64,000 nucleotides of DNA, taken from NCBI GenBank assembly GCA_964441755.1, contig CAYTVG010000006.1, positions 1-64,000 on the forward strand, given 5' to 3'. Below are positions 27,198 through 36,280 of the stretch, piece after piece (position 1 is the stretch's first letter; every line of letters begins with the position of its first letter). This DNA comes from JAUMBM01 sp964441755 (GTDB taxonomy: Bacteria; Bacteroidota; Bacteroidia; Chitinophagales; Saprospiraceae). A model generated the notes under the pieces. The model was not told the DNA's origin. It made no database searches and saw only the letters and a program-made list of their open reading frames with translations. Both the position numbers and the translations under genes were made by a program.

Positions 27198-27733
27198 CCG
27201 GCAAGCTTGCTACGCAAGACTTTCAGAGCTTTACTCATTTGGTTTTCAACAGTTTTTACAGATATATTCATCTGTGTGGCTATCTCCTGGTAAGTCATTG
27301 ATTCCTGCCGGCTGAGCTGAAAAATCGCGCGGCAAGCAGCCGGCAGCGCATTGATAGCCTGTTCGATCGCCTGCTGCAATTCTGCCTGCAACAACGGACC
27401 ATCCGTCCGTTCAAAGGCCGACAGCGCCTGCTGCTCAGGGCGTTCCTCAAAAACCAGCAGCTGCTTTTTGCGCAAATGGGCAAGCGCTTCATTGATGGCC
27501 ATACGCCTGAGGTAGCCCCCCAGACTACCTTCCACCTGTATCTCTGCCCGCTTTTGCCATAAGCGAATAAATACCTCCTGTGCCAGATCATCTGCCAGGC
27601 TTGCATCTGCTACCAACCGACCCGTCGTATGCCGCACCATGGCATAATAGGCATCAAAAATAGCCCGCAATGCACCCGAGTCTTCCGAGCGCAACGCAAC
27701 CAACCATTCCTGCTCCGCCTGCCTGTTCTGCAT
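27176..27733 (-). CDS. ECF-type RNA polymerase sigma factor
   Basis: A 185-residue sigma-70 factor of the extracytoplasmic-function class, directing RNA polymerase to a stress or surface-response regulon. Region 2 contains ADDLAQEVFIRLWQKR and the following QVEGSLGGYLRRMAINEALAHLRKK; region 4 has LPAACRAIFQLSRQESMTYQEIATQMNISVKTVENQMSKALKVLR (helix-turn-helix). ATG at 27733 is preferred to the TTG at 27748. In many Bacteroidota a FecR-like anti-sigma gene follows, but here the next gene is the convergent queG, so no partner is visible. A weak box (one mismatch) lies upstream. Confidence 0.92.
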   Translation of the reverse strand: MQNRQAEQEWLVALRSEDSGALRAIFDAYYAMVRHTTGRLVADASLADDLAQEVFIRLWQKRAEIQVEGSLGGYLRRMAINEALAHLRKKQLLVFEERPEQQALSAFERTDGPLLQAELQQAIEQAINALPAACRAIFQLSRQESMTYQEIATQMNISVKTVENQMSKALKVLRSKLAGYFSWLL

Positions 27734-28023
27734 ACATCCAAAGATCAAAATACAATGATAACAATCCCATTGCGAGTTTTACCGCATAGATTGCTTTTTT
27801 TCACAACTATTTTCTGCCCTCCCCCAGCAGGCATACAACTTACAGCAGGTCACTTTAACCCGCTCTCAAAACATCCAGGACAAACAAGCCCGGCACAAAA
27901 TGTCAAAATTCAAAAAATAATTCTATATATTCTCGATAATCCAAAACAAACGACATATTTTTAACCGCAGAAAGGACGATAAAACTGAGTACATAATTTA
28001 ATTGCATTTTTTGCCAGTTGCTT

Positions 28024-28527
28024 ATGACCAGTTTCAGAATAAGACCCCGTTTCGAGATGCAATCATCTCGATCAATCGAAGACATTATTGGCCAGGCACA
28101 GGCCAGGCTACATGAGCCTGATATACCCTGCCGCGGGCTGGCCATGCACGATCACATCACCCTGCGGGTACCCCGGCACGAACTGCATTTTTGGTCCCCC
28201 CAGCTCAATGTGACGTTGCTGCGCGACGAGCAGCAGCAGCTCACCCGCATCCTTGGCGTCTATGGCCCTATGCCCAATGTGTGGACAATGTTTGCCGGTG
28301 GCTATCTGGCTCTGGGCTTCCTGTTCATGTTTGTCAGCATCATAGGCTTTTCGCGCATGAGCCTGGGTATGGAATGCTACATCCTCTGGCTGCTGCCGCT
28401 GCTGCTACTGCTGGCTGTCACACTCTATGTCCTCAGCCAGCTCGGCCAGAAGCTGGGCGCCGAACAAACATTCACCATCCACCATTTTTTTGAAGAAATG
28501 ATTGGCCAGCGAGTCCATATTTCTTAA
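28024..28527 (+). CDS. Small membrane protein of unknown function
   Basis: A 167-residue protein with a cytoplasmic-looking polar first half (residues 1-80, with the basic run RIRPRFE and the acidic DIIGQAQARLHEPDI) and two membrane segments at about 88-112 (MFAGGYLALGFLFMFVSIIGF) and 118-142 (YILWLLPLLLLLAVTLYVLSQL). The tail has a histidine pair (IHHFFEEM). I recognise no family. The ATG at 28024 is chosen; the TTG at 28018 is less likely. Codon use is like that of the neighbours, which supports a real gene. It precedes rlmN by 123 bases, but rlmN has its own promoter. Confidence 0.65.
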   Translation: MTSFRIRPRFEMQSSRSIEDIIGQAQARLHEPDIPCRGLAMHDHITLRVPRHELHFWSPQLNVTLLRDEQQQLTRILGVYGPMPNVWTMFAGGYLALGFLFMFVSIIGFSRMSLGMECYILWLLPLLLLLAVTLYVLSQLGQKLGAEQTFTIHHFFEEMIGQRVHIS

Positions 28528-28613
28528 TCTAAATCTGCGCACTCCTCAGACATAAGCAACCCTTGCCCCCCACCGGTAGTCGTTTCGCAGGTCGCACGAC
28601 AAGCTGTTTTCCG

Positions 28614-28646
28614 TTGTGCATGCATCCTCAAAAAGCCGTAACTTTG
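28614..28646 (+). promoter_or_regulatory. rlmN promoter, near-leaderless
   Basis: TTG at 28614-28616, 22-base spacer, TAACTTTG at 28639-28646, an exact -7 box. The rlmN ATG begins only 4 bases after the box, so the transcript should start at or just after the ATG at 28651. A second ATG follows directly (28654). Confidence 0.6.
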
Positions 28647-28650
28647 CAGC

Positions 28651-29712
28651 ATGATGACAGATACTGCTAAGGATACGCGCCTGGACATACGCAGGCTTTC
28701 TGCTGCTGACATTGAAGCCGCGCTAGCTACCTGGGGGGAGCCGCGCTTTCGCGCTCGTCAGGTGTATGAGTGGCTATGGAAAAAAGCCGCCCACGATTTT
28801 GATGAGATGACCAACATCTCCAGGCCGCTGCGCGTCCGCCTGGCTGAAAATTTCTTGCTGCGCCCCATCGTTCTCGATAAGGTGCAGCATAGCACCGACG
28901 GTACCATCAAATCGCGCTTCCGCCTCCATGATGGCCACCTGATAGAGTCTGTCCTCATCCCCGTCCCTGACGAAAACCGCTTCACCGTTTGCGTATCTTC
29001 TCAGGTAGGCTGCAGCCTCACCTGTACATTTTGCGCCACCGGCCGCATGAAACGCCTGCGCAATCTCGATCCCGCCGAAATCTATGACCAGGTAGTGCTG
29101 GTCAACCGACAGTCCCTCGAAACCTTCGGCCACCCGCTCACCAATGTCGTCTACATGGGCATGGGAGAACCCCTGCTGGCTTATCGCAACGTCATGGACA
29201 GCATCGATCGCCTCTGCGCACCCGATGGTCTCAACATGTCGCCCCGCCGCATCACCATCAGCACCGCGGGCATCGCCAAGATGATCCGCCAACTCGCCGA
29301 CGACGGCACCAAGTGCAATCTGGCCCTGAGCCTCCACGCTGCCGATGACGTCAAACGCAACGAAATCATGCCCATTAATGAGCATAATGATCTTGCAAGC
29401 CTGCTGGATGCCATCGCCTATTTTTACCAAAAAACACAAAACAGGATTAGCTACGAGTACATAGCTTTCCAGCATTTCAACGACAGCCTTGAGGATGCAG
29501 CCAAACTGGCCAGACTCTGCAGGCGTTTCCCCGTACGTATTAATATAATCGAATACAACCCCATCGACGGGGCTCCTTTCGAAAAAGCCAGCGAGCACCG
29601 CATCAATGATTTCGCCCGCTTCCTGCGCGAGCGCGGCATCGTCGTCACCGTGCGCCGAAGCCGCGGCAAGGATATCGACGCGGCCTGCGGCCAGCTGGCC
29701 AACAAGGAGTAG
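28651..29712 (+). CDS. rlmN: 23S rRNA (adenine(2503)-C(2))-methyltransferase RlmN
   Basis: A 353-residue radical-SAM enzyme that methylates A2503 of 23S rRNA and A37 of some tRNAs. The radical cluster motif is CSLTCTFCATG (CxxxCxxC). Others are FRARQVYEWLWKKAAHDFDEMTN (ribosome-facing N-terminal domain), ESVLIP, VYMGMGEPLLAY, RRITISTAGI, LALSLHAAD, EYIAFQHFND and the C-terminal GKDIDAACGQL, which carries the cysteine that receives the methyl group. Full length. The start has two consecutive ATGs with the -7 box directly upstream. It ends 6 bases before the convergent T9SS protein gene, without a visible terminator. Confidence 0.97.
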   Translation: MMTDTAKDTRLDIRRLSAADIEAALATWGEPRFRARQVYEWLWKKAAHDFDEMTNISRPLRVRLAENFLLRPIVLDKVQHSTDGTIKSRFRLHDGHLIESVLIPVPDENRFTVCVSSQVGCSLTCTFCATGRMKRLRNLDPAEIYDQVVLVNRQSLETFGHPLTNVVYMGMGEPLLAYRNVMDSIDRLCAPDGLNMSPRRITISTAGIAKMIRQLADDGTKCNLALSLHAADDVKRNEIMPINEHNDLASLLDAIAYFYQKTQNRISYEYIAFQHFNDSLEDAAKLARLCRRFPVRINIIEYNPIDGAPFEKASEHRINDFARFLRERGIVVTVRRSRGKDIDAACGQLANKE

Positions 29713-29718
29713 GCTGCT

Positions 29719-31335
29719 TCATCGCATCAGCAACACCTCCCCCCGCTGCCGCTGCGCAAAGCCGTCGCGGAAGAGGATTTCCATGACCCACACATATATG
29801 CCGGCAGGCGCCGGCTCTCCGCCAATTTTTCCGTCCCAGCCCTGCAGGGCTTCATTGGGTGCAAAATGTGTGCGGGAAAAAACCTGCCCACCCCAGCGGT
29901 TGTATACCTCCAGCCGAATGATATCTGTGACGTCCCCGCCGTGCTGCGGAAACAGATAATCGTTGACACCGTCGCTGTTGGGGCTAAAAACCGTAGGCAT
30001 ATACACCTCCTGACAGTTTTCGTAGGCCACCAGCAGCTCGTCAAATACCAGTCCGCAGGGATGGAAAAGGGTCGCCAGATACCTGCCCGGAGCATTGACG
30101 ATCAGCGTATCTGCCTCTGTACCATTTTGCCACAAAGTGCGCGCATCCGGAAAGGAAGCTACCAACTGCAACAACTGCCCCTCACACAGACTCGTATCCG
30201 GCCCCAGAGATACCGTTGGCAGTGGCAACAGGCTCAGCTGCAGAGCATCCTCGGCAGTACAGACCGTATCCCGACGGGTTACTGTCACCGCATACTCGCC
30301 GGCCTCACTGATCGTAATGCGGGCGGTACTGTCACCCGTACTCCACTGATAGGTGGCTGTAGGCGTCGTAGCATCCAGCACCAGCTGCGAGCCTGTACAT
30401 ATCGTAGTATCCTGCCCCAGGTCAAAAAAAACAGGATTACCCGCCACGCCTATCGTGACTTCGTCAAAAAAAGGCCTGTTGCAGGCATCCGTGATGCGCA
30501 CGCGGTAGGTAGTGGTGGTTGCAGGTGACGCAACGGGGTTGGCAATCGTCGGATTATTGAGACCCTCGGCAGGCGTCCACTCATAGCGGATACCGCCGGT
30601 GGTACGAAGCTGAATCTGGCCGCCGGGGCACATGACCTTGTCCTCCAGTTGGTCGAGAAAAGTCGTATAACTGAAACATACCCGGTGATCGTTGTTGGCA
30701 CCCCCCGTGGCTGCCGTAAACCCCCAAAAAACAAAGGGGTTGCCACCAAAAATATTGTTGACAATATCGCCTGTATAGCTGAGCCGCAACTGGCAGTCGA
30801 AGTATACTTCCAGCTTGCGGGCTCCCGCATCCCAGCTGATGCGCAAATCGTAGTACCGACAGTTTTCAATGTCGTCGCCCGAAGCACGTGCACGTATGGG
30901 GCCTGCCAGGTTGTTGAAGCCCAAATGGTTGAGCACACCGTTTTGCATGATGGCTATGTGATCGAAAGGAGGATCCCCCAGGTTGTTGTTCTGGTAGGTG
31001 TCCAGCTCAACACCCAGACTAGGGGATACACCGCCGAAGCCAATACCTTCACCTACCTGCCCGATAGAGGTACTGACAGGCTGCAGCCCGAAGACCATGC
31101 CGTCCGCCCCACTGTCGCGACAGCCGAGAAATACCTCCATGACAAGGTCAAAATTTTGCCGCAAGTCTATCTTATTCGGATTCCAAATGGAGCCAACCCG
31201 ACCGTTTTCCGCCGGCGTAAGCTGGTAACAGTTATCATTAAACGCTAAAGCAGATCCATTCAGGAGAAACTGCCCCCACAAAGCGACAGTACACCAACAG
31301 GCTAATACACCCGACAACCATAAGCGACCTTTCAT
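29719..31335 (-). CDS. Lectin-like T9SS-secreted protein with gliding-motility C-terminal domain
   Basis: A 538-residue secreted protein. Start 31335 (MKGRLWLSGVLACW) opens a signal peptide; MPCM at 31344 is an alternative. Residues 25-240 look like an L-type lectin: FVLDTYQ-like LGVELDTYQNNNLGDPPFDHIAIM, and ISWDAGARKLEVYFDCQLRLSY near 170. Two PKD/Ig-like repeats follow: the TTGGIRYEWTPAEGLNNPTIANPVASPAT type near 255, then YQWSTGDSTARITISEAGEY near 340. The end is a CHU_C (type B) sorting domain: PTVFSPNSDGVNDYLFP, LEVYNRWGGQVF, WDGKIGGEPAPAGIYVWV. Such proteins are exported by the T9SS and held on the surface. A convergent rlmN lies 6 bases away. Confidence 0.85.
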   Translation of the reverse strand: MKGRLWLSGVLACWCTVALWGQFLLNGSALAFNDNCYQLTPAENGRVGSIWNPNKIDLRQNFDLVMEVFLGCRDSGADGMVFGLQPVSTSIGQVGEGIGFGGVSPSLGVELDTYQNNNLGDPPFDHIAIMQNGVLNHLGFNNLAGPIRARASGDDIENCRYYDLRISWDAGARKLEVYFDCQLRLSYTGDIVNNIFGGNPFVFWGFTAATGGANNDHRVCFSYTTFLDQLEDKVMCPGGQIQLRTTGGIRYEWTPAEGLNNPTIANPVASPATTTTYRVRITDACNRPFFDEVTIGVAGNPVFFDLGQDTTICTGSQLVLDATTPTATYQWSTGDSTARITISEAGEYAVTVTRRDTVCTAEDALQLSLLPLPTVSLGPDTSLCEGQLLQLVASFPDARTLWQNGTEADTLIVNAPGRYLATLFHPCGLVFDELLVAYENCQEVYMPTVFSPNSDGVNDYLFPQHGGDVTDIIRLEVYNRWGGQVFSRTHFAPNEALQGWDGKIGGEPAPAGIYVWVMEILFRDGFAQRQRGEVLLMR

Positions 31336-31550
31336 ACACGGCATTTATTATAAAGGTAAAGATACAGGATTTCGATCAATAAGCGCTCAACTCCTCCTCC
31401 TCCCTTATGCGCATACGTGGAGCTCACTGCACAATAGCGAGCATAGCCACTTTTCACTATGTATCGCATCTTAGGGCTGGCCCTGGTGAAAGCCCACCAA
31501 ACCAGACAACCTATGTAGACCTCACAAACTGCTTTTAGCAAAAAATGCGC

Positions 31551-31558
31551 TACCTTTG
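31551..31558 (+). promoter_or_regulatory. -7 promoter box of the S9 peptidase gene
   Basis: TACCTTTG, an exact TAnnTTTG match, 37 bases before the ATG at 31595. A TTTT stretch at 31533-31536 is a weak candidate for the upstream element. Confidence 0.55.
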
Positions 31559-31594
31559 AACACCATATATGATATCATCTCAACTTTTTCAGCT

Positions 31595-33508
31595 ATGTCA
31601 AAAGTAAACTGGTTAATTCTTGGCTGCCTGCTGCTCGGAAGTATGGCCACCGCGCAGCAGCTAATGAGCCCCGAGATGCTCTGGCAACTCGGCAGGGTCA
31701 GCGCCCGCGGCATTTCAACTGATGAGCAGTATGTCATCTACAGTGTGTCAACGCCCTCGCTGGACACGGATAAAATGTCCTCTAAACTCTACAAAATTCC
31801 TGTAAAGGGTGGGAAAGCAGAGGAAATCAGTAATCCCGGCGACTACCTGTCCAACCCGCTGCGCTCTCCTGATGGCAAGTTCCTCGCCAACTTCAGAGAG
31901 GTTCGCATCCATCCCGTCGATGCTGTAGATTTTTATCCCGATATCACCAAATCTTCAGCGCGCATCTACGACAACCTCAACTATCGCCACTGGGACGAGT
32001 GGGAAGATGGCAAATACAGCCACGTATTCATCCAGCCAATACCCAATACAACCGCTGATACAGGCATAGATATTATGCCGGGTGAGCCACACGACTGCCC
32101 CCAAAAGCCCTTCGGTGGCTATGAAGATATCTGCTGGAGTCCCGACAGCAAACGATTACTCTATGTAACCAAGAAAGCTTTTGGACTCGATTATGCCCTC
32201 AGCACCAATACAGATATCTATGCCTACGAGCTGGCCTCCGGCAAGACGACCAATCTAACCGAAGACAATCCTGGCTATGATACACATCCGCTCTTCTCTT
32301 CCCAGGGTGTGCTCGCATGGCTGAGCATGGCCCGCGACGGTTATGAGTCCGACAAAAATGACATCGTCGTCATGTCCCCCTCAGGGCCCCTCAACCTTAC
32401 AGCCAACTGGGATGGTACTGTCAATAATTTTCGCTGGAGTCTCGACGGTAGCCGTATCTATTTCCATGCACCGGTCAAAGGTACTGTTCAGCTTTTTGAA
32501 GTTGACTATCCCGGCCTCACCAAAAAACTGCCGGTCGTCAGACAAATTACCCGCGGTGATTTTGATATCAACGGTCTCGTAGGTCAGGTGGGCAACCGGA
32601 TGATTGTGTCGCGCACCGATATGAACCATGCTGCCGAGCTTTATTCCGTCGATCTCAGCAGTGGCGCTATGACGCAGCTGACGCATGTCAACGATGAGGC
32701 CTATGCCAAGGTTAAAATGTGCAAAGTCGAGTCGCGCTATATTACCACAGATGACGGCAATGAGATGCTGGTCTGGGTTGTGCTGCCCCCCGACTTCGAC
32801 CCGCAAAAAAAATACCCTACCCTCCTGTACTGCCAGGGAGGTCCGCAGTCGGCCCTAAGCCAGTTTTATTCTTTCCGCTGGAATTTCCAGCTCATGGCTT
32901 CGCAGGGCTATATCGTCATTGCCCCCAACCGCCGCGGCATGCCCGGCCATGGTGTTGAGTGGAATGAAGCCATCAGTAAAAACCATGGCGGCAAAGTTAT
33001 GGACGACTACCTGCTGGCCATCGACTATATGGCCAAGGAGCCCTATGTCGACCGCGACCGCCTCGGCTGCGTCGGTGCCAGCTATGGTGGCTACTCTGTC
33101 TTCTACCTAGCCGGCATTCACCAGGGGCGCTTCAAAACCTTTATTTCTCACGACGGTATTTTCAACCTGCGGAGTATGTACGGCACAACAGAGGAGTTGT
33201 TCTTTGTCAACTGGGACTATGGCGGCCCCTACTGGGACGTGCACAACAGCGAAGCACAGCGTAGCTACAAAGAGTTTGACCCCAGCAATCTGGTCGACAA
33301 GTGGGATACGCCCATCCTCATCATCCAGGGGGGGCTCGACTTTCGGGTTCCCGACGGGCAGGCATTCGAAGCCTTTCAGGCTGCCCAGCTCAAAGGCATC
33401 CGCAGCCGCATGCTATACCTGCCGGATGAAAACCACTGGGTAACCAAGCCCAACAACGCTATCGTCTGGCAACGGGAGTTTTTCAAATGGCTTCGCGAAA
33501 CGCTCTGA
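31595..33508 (+). CDS. S9 family serine peptidase (S9C, acylaminoacyl-peptidase-like)
   Basis: A 637-residue exported protease: signal peptide MSKVNWLILGCLLLGSMATAQ (start 31595; the frame from 31556 is too early relative to the promoter). Residues 30-380 form a beta-propeller with WD-like units (WSPDSKRLLYVTK, FRWSLDGSRIYFHAP). Residues 390-637 are the alpha/beta-hydrolase domain with GASYGGYSVFYLAG (nucleophile Ser), GGLDFRVPDGQ (Asp) and DENHWVTKP (His). S9 enzymes cut short peptides; an export signal suggests peptide degradation outside the cytoplasm. lgt starts 2 bases after its stop, so the two are one unit. Confidence 0.92.
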   Translation: MSKVNWLILGCLLLGSMATAQQLMSPEMLWQLGRVSARGISTDEQYVIYSVSTPSLDTDKMSSKLYKIPVKGGKAEEISNPGDYLSNPLRSPDGKFLANFREVRIHPVDAVDFYPDITKSSARIYDNLNYRHWDEWEDGKYSHVFIQPIPNTTADTGIDIMPGEPHDCPQKPFGGYEDICWSPDSKRLLYVTKKAFGLDYALSTNTDIYAYELASGKTTNLTEDNPGYDTHPLFSSQGVLAWLSMARDGYESDKNDIVVMSPSGPLNLTANWDGTVNNFRWSLDGSRIYFHAPVKGTVQLFEVDYPGLTKKLPVVRQITRGDFDINGLVGQVGNRMIVSRTDMNHAAELYSVDLSSGAMTQLTHVNDEAYAKVKMCKVESRYITTDDGNEMLVWVVLPPDFDPQKKYPTLLYCQGGPQSALSQFYSFRWNFQLMASQGYIVIAPNRRGMPGHGVEWNEAISKNHGGKVMDDYLLAIDYMAKEPYVDRDRLGCVGASYGGYSVFYLAGIHQGRFKTFISHDGIFNLRSMYGTTEELFFVNWDYGGPYWDVHNSEAQRSYKEFDPSNLVDKWDTPILIIQGGLDFRVPDGQAFEAFQAAQLKGIRSRMLYLPDENHWVTKPNNAIVWQREFFKWLRETL

Positions 33509-33509
33509 T

Positions 33510-34664
33510 ATGTACCCGGATTTATCCTACTTTTTCCACGACCTGCTCGGCAGCAGTCGCGACAACTGGACGTCCATATTCAAGACCTATGGCCTTTTTC
33601 TGGTCATGGCCATACTGCTGGCTGCCTGGCTGCTATGGAAAGATTTGCTGCGGCGCGAAGCGGAGGGGCAGTTTGCGCCCGTGCGGGTTGCTGTGCTCGC
33701 CAATGCACGTGCCTCCTGGCAGGACTATCTCTTCAACGCGCTCTTTGGTTTCTTCGTAGGATTCAAACTGCTCTACGCGATCTTGCATTTTGAGGAGCTG
33801 CAGGCCGATGCGGCAGGGCTTATTTTTTCAAAAAAAGGAAGCTGGCCCGGCGGCCTGCTCGGCCTGCTGGCCGCTGCAGGCGCCTATTGGCTCGCTGAGC
33901 GAAAAAAACAGGCAGCAGGGCCGCCCCGGCAGGCCTGGGCGGAGCGCCTGCCGCACCACGTTGTCGGTGATATCACCATCATCGCAGCCGTCAGCGGGGT
34001 AATTGGCGCCAAAATTTTTGATATTCTCGAGCGCTTGCCCGAGTTTTTCAAAGATCCCCTCGGCGTCTTTTTTTCCGGCAGCGGACTCGCCATCTATGGC
34101 GGCCTTATCGGTGGCTTCATCGGCGTGGCGCTGGCGCTGCGCCGGCGACAGATCGCCATCCTGCCCTTCGGCGATGCGCTGGCACCCGGCCTGATGGCCG
34201 CCTACGGCCTCGGCCGCCTCGGCTGCCATTTCTCCGGCGATGGCGACTGGGGCATAGTAGCCGCTAAGCAACCCGATACATGGTTTTTGCCCGACTGGCT
34301 TTGGAGCTACAATTATCCGCATAATATTCTGCGCGAAGGAATTCCTATCGATGGTTGCAGTGATATCTATTGTATGCAACTCGCACAGGCCGTCTACCCA
34401 ACCTCCATCTACGAAGCTGCCATGGCTTTTTCACTGGCCGCCGGCCTCTGGTGGTTGCGCAAGCCGCTGCAAAATATCCCCGGACAGTTATTCGCGCTCT
34501 ATCTCCTGCTCAATGGGCTGGAACGCTGGCTGATTGAGAAAATTCGCGTCAATCAGCGCTACGATTTTGCACTGGGCCTCACCCAGGCCGAAATCATCGC
34601 GCTGTCGATCAGCCTGACCGGCCTGGCACTCTGGTTGTGGCTGCGCCAAAAAAATAAGGCGTAA
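33510..34664 (+). CDS. lgt: Prolipoprotein diacylglyceryl transferase
   Basis: A 384-residue inner-membrane enzyme that adds diacylglycerol from phosphatidylglycerol to the lipobox cysteine of prolipoproteins, such as those at 4875, 19452, 40489 and 52699 here. Motifs are SGSGLAIYGGLIGGFIG, MAAYGLGRLGCHFSGDGDWG (the signature; the R and H are key), YPTSIYEAAMA and NGLERWLIEKIRVNQRYDF. It is longer than E. coli Lgt (291), mostly through an extra N-terminal part and loop (residues 1-130), common in Bacteroidota. Overlapping-stop arrangement with the S9 peptidase; ends at a terminator pair. Confidence 0.95.
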   Translation: MYPDLSYFFHDLLGSSRDNWTSIFKTYGLFLVMAILLAAWLLWKDLLRREAEGQFAPVRVAVLANARASWQDYLFNALFGFFVGFKLLYAILHFEELQADAAGLIFSKKGSWPGGLLGLLAAAGAYWLAERKKQAAGPPRQAWAERLPHHVVGDITIIAAVSGVIGAKIFDILERLPEFFKDPLGVFFSGSGLAIYGGLIGGFIGVALALRRRQIAILPFGDALAPGLMAAYGLGRLGCHFSGDGDWGIVAAKQPDTWFLPDWLWSYNYPHNILREGIPIDGCSDIYCMQLAQAVYPTSIYEAAMAFSLAAGLWWLRKPLQNIPGQLFALYLLLNGLERWLIEKIRVNQRYDFALGLTQAEIIALSISLTGLALWLWLRQKNKA

Positions 34665-34668
34665 ATGC

Positions 34669-34698
34669 AAAAAGCAGCAGCGGCCGCTGCTGCTTTTT
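34669..34698. terminator. Rho-independent terminator of lgt
   Basis: Perfect palindrome of 30 bases with arms AAAAAGCAGCAGCGG and CCGCTGCTGCTTTTT, followed by more Ts. It starts 4 bases after the lgt stop. Confidence 0.92.
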
Positions 34699-34704
34699 TT
34701 ATAG

Positions 34705-34746
34705 AAAAAAACTGAGCGCAGCCAGCAGCTGCGCTCAGTTTTTTTT
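34705..34746 (-). terminator. Rho-independent terminator of the porin gene
   Basis: ACTGAGCGCAGC pairs with GCTGCGCTCAGT around CAGCA, with A and T runs outside. The stem lies just past the stop of the porin gene, so it mainly serves the minus strand; it is tandem with the lgt terminator. Confidence 0.88.
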
Positions 34747-36280
34747 AAAACCTCACCCCAAACGTCAGCGTCGCCAGATTGGCACTGCCATTGATATTCA
34801 CCAGCTGGCTGGGCGCCAGCACCGTCTCGTAGGGCACATACCCCTCGCTGACAAGCTGCCAGCGCCAGGCAAAATCCAGGTAGATTGTGCGAAAACGAAT
34901 ACCCGCACCCGTGCTGAATGCCAGCATCAACGGGTCTGCATTGAGCTGCCGGGCAGAGGAAACGGCATTGAAGCCCGCCCGCACACTCAACCGCTTGATG
35001 CCGTAGTCGTCGCCTACGCGAAGGGCGTACAAGTCGCTAAAAACATACTCCCCGCCTACGCGCAAGTGATAGGCCTCCTGCAGATTGTCGATAATATTGA
35101 TGTTGACGCGATTTTCATCTTCCGGAAAGTCGCGGAAGCGGAAGCGGTTGGAACCGTAGTTGAGGTATTCCAAATCGGCACTCACAAAGCCGTTTTTGGC
35201 AAACAATACACCCAAGCCGCCGATGACACGCCAGGGGGTGCGCAGGCCGTATGAAAATGTCCCCTCCGGCGAACTGGCCTCCCCCCGATTGGGAAAACTG
35301 TTGTCGAGGGTATAGTTGTAGACCATGTTGGTGTAAAAAGTATCGCTAAACTGGTAGGCCGTAGGCGTATGGATGGCAAGCCCCAGCCGCACCGCCTGGC
35401 TGGGCCTCACAACAACCCCCAGCTTGAGGTTGATACCTCCTCCGCTGGTAACCAGCACCTCCGTGTAGTTGAGGTTGTCAAAAAAAGGCACCTCCGCATT
35501 GGCATCTGTCTCCGTATAGTTTTTTTCCTGCCGAAAATCAACAATCGGAATCCCCAGACTGGCGCCCAGCAGCACCCGGTCCCGGTAGTTGGCCGCCAAC
35601 CCAAACGACAACTCGGTGATGCCGCCTGTGCGGGTTATTTCCTCCTCCCGCTCAATAATGGCATTGGGCGCTCCCTCAAAGTCACTGAAATAGAATCCCT
35701 GATTGTCTTCCAGCAGTGCGTCAGCATTGAAGGCAAGGCCGGCTTCAAAAGGATCCAGCCCTATATCGCTGTTGGCCTGCTCTACAAATCGGTTCAGCAG
35801 GCTACCTCTCGAATTGCCGCGATAAAAAATCTGCTCATTGAAATCGGCCAGCCTGTTGACTCCCATCGCAAAGTTGAGCGCCCGCCGGTTGTAATTGCCC
35901 GGGGTAGCAATCACCAAGCCCCCACTGGGGAAAACAAAACGAGTCGCCGACGCACTATAGCTTTGCTGCTGCTGACTTGTCTCCAACGCCGCCCGAATAG
36001 CATCTATGGAAAGCGCCGGTGTCAGCGATAGTTCCGAACGACGCATCCACGCAATACCGGCCGGATTGGTAGTCAAAACCGAAAAATCTGTTCCCAACGA
36101 TGACATAGCACCTCCCACAGCCGTAAACCGGGCTGTCCCCATGGGTTGAAAAAAACTGTACCGCAGCGCATCATTGAAATTTTGCGCCCTCATGACGGTC
36201 GTGCAGGCAATCAGTTGCAAACCGCCCAGTATGAGAAGCCAAAGGTGTTTTACCGATCGTTTGCTTGTTGTATTCTTCAT
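34745..36280 (-). CDS. FadL-like outer-membrane transport protein
   Basis: A 511-residue outer-membrane protein. Start at 36280 (MKNTTSKRSVKHLWLL, signal peptide ending VMRAQ); the frame to 36421 adds unrelated residues. Mature N-terminus NFNDALRYSFFQPMGTARFTAVGGAMSSLGTDFSVLTTNPAGIAWMRRSELSLTP has the FadL NPA motif, where FadL-family barrels have the hatch. The rest alternates short beta strands, ends in aromatic TLFGVRF-type TLTFGVRF, and uses phenylalanine as last residue as barrels do. FadL relatives move long-chain fatty acids or hydrocarbons; the substrate here is unknown. Single-gene unit with its own terminator. Confidence 0.85.
   Translation of the reverse strand: MKNTTSKRSVKHLWLLILGGLQLIACTTVMRAQNFNDALRYSFFQPMGTARFTAVGGAMSSLGTDFSVLTTNPAGIAWMRRSELSLTPALSIDAIRAALETSQQQQSYSASATRFVFPSGGLVIATPGNYNRRALNFAMGVNRLADFNEQIFYRGNSRGSLLNRFVEQANSDIGLDPFEAGLAFNADALLEDNQGFYFSDFEGAPNAIIEREEEITRTGGITELSFGLAANYRDRVLLGASLGIPIVDFRQEKNYTETDANAEVPFFDNLNYTEVLVTSGGGINLKLGVVVRPSQAVRLGLAIHTPTAYQFSDTFYTNMVYNYTLDNSFPNRGEASSPEGTFSYGLRTPWRVIGGLGVLFAKNGFVSADLEYLNYGSNRFRFRDFPEDENRVNINIIDNLQEAYHLRVGGEYVFSDLYALRVGDDYGIKRLSVRAGFNAVSSARQLNADPLMLAFSTGAGIRFRTIYLDFAWRWQLVSEGYVPYETVLAPSQLVNINGSANLATLTFGVRF

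Noticed and set aside
30649..31248. 199-residue plus-strand open frame inside the lectin-like gene
   Set aside because: Shadow frame; the minus-strand gene has a signal peptide, lectin-like motifs and a CHU_C tail.
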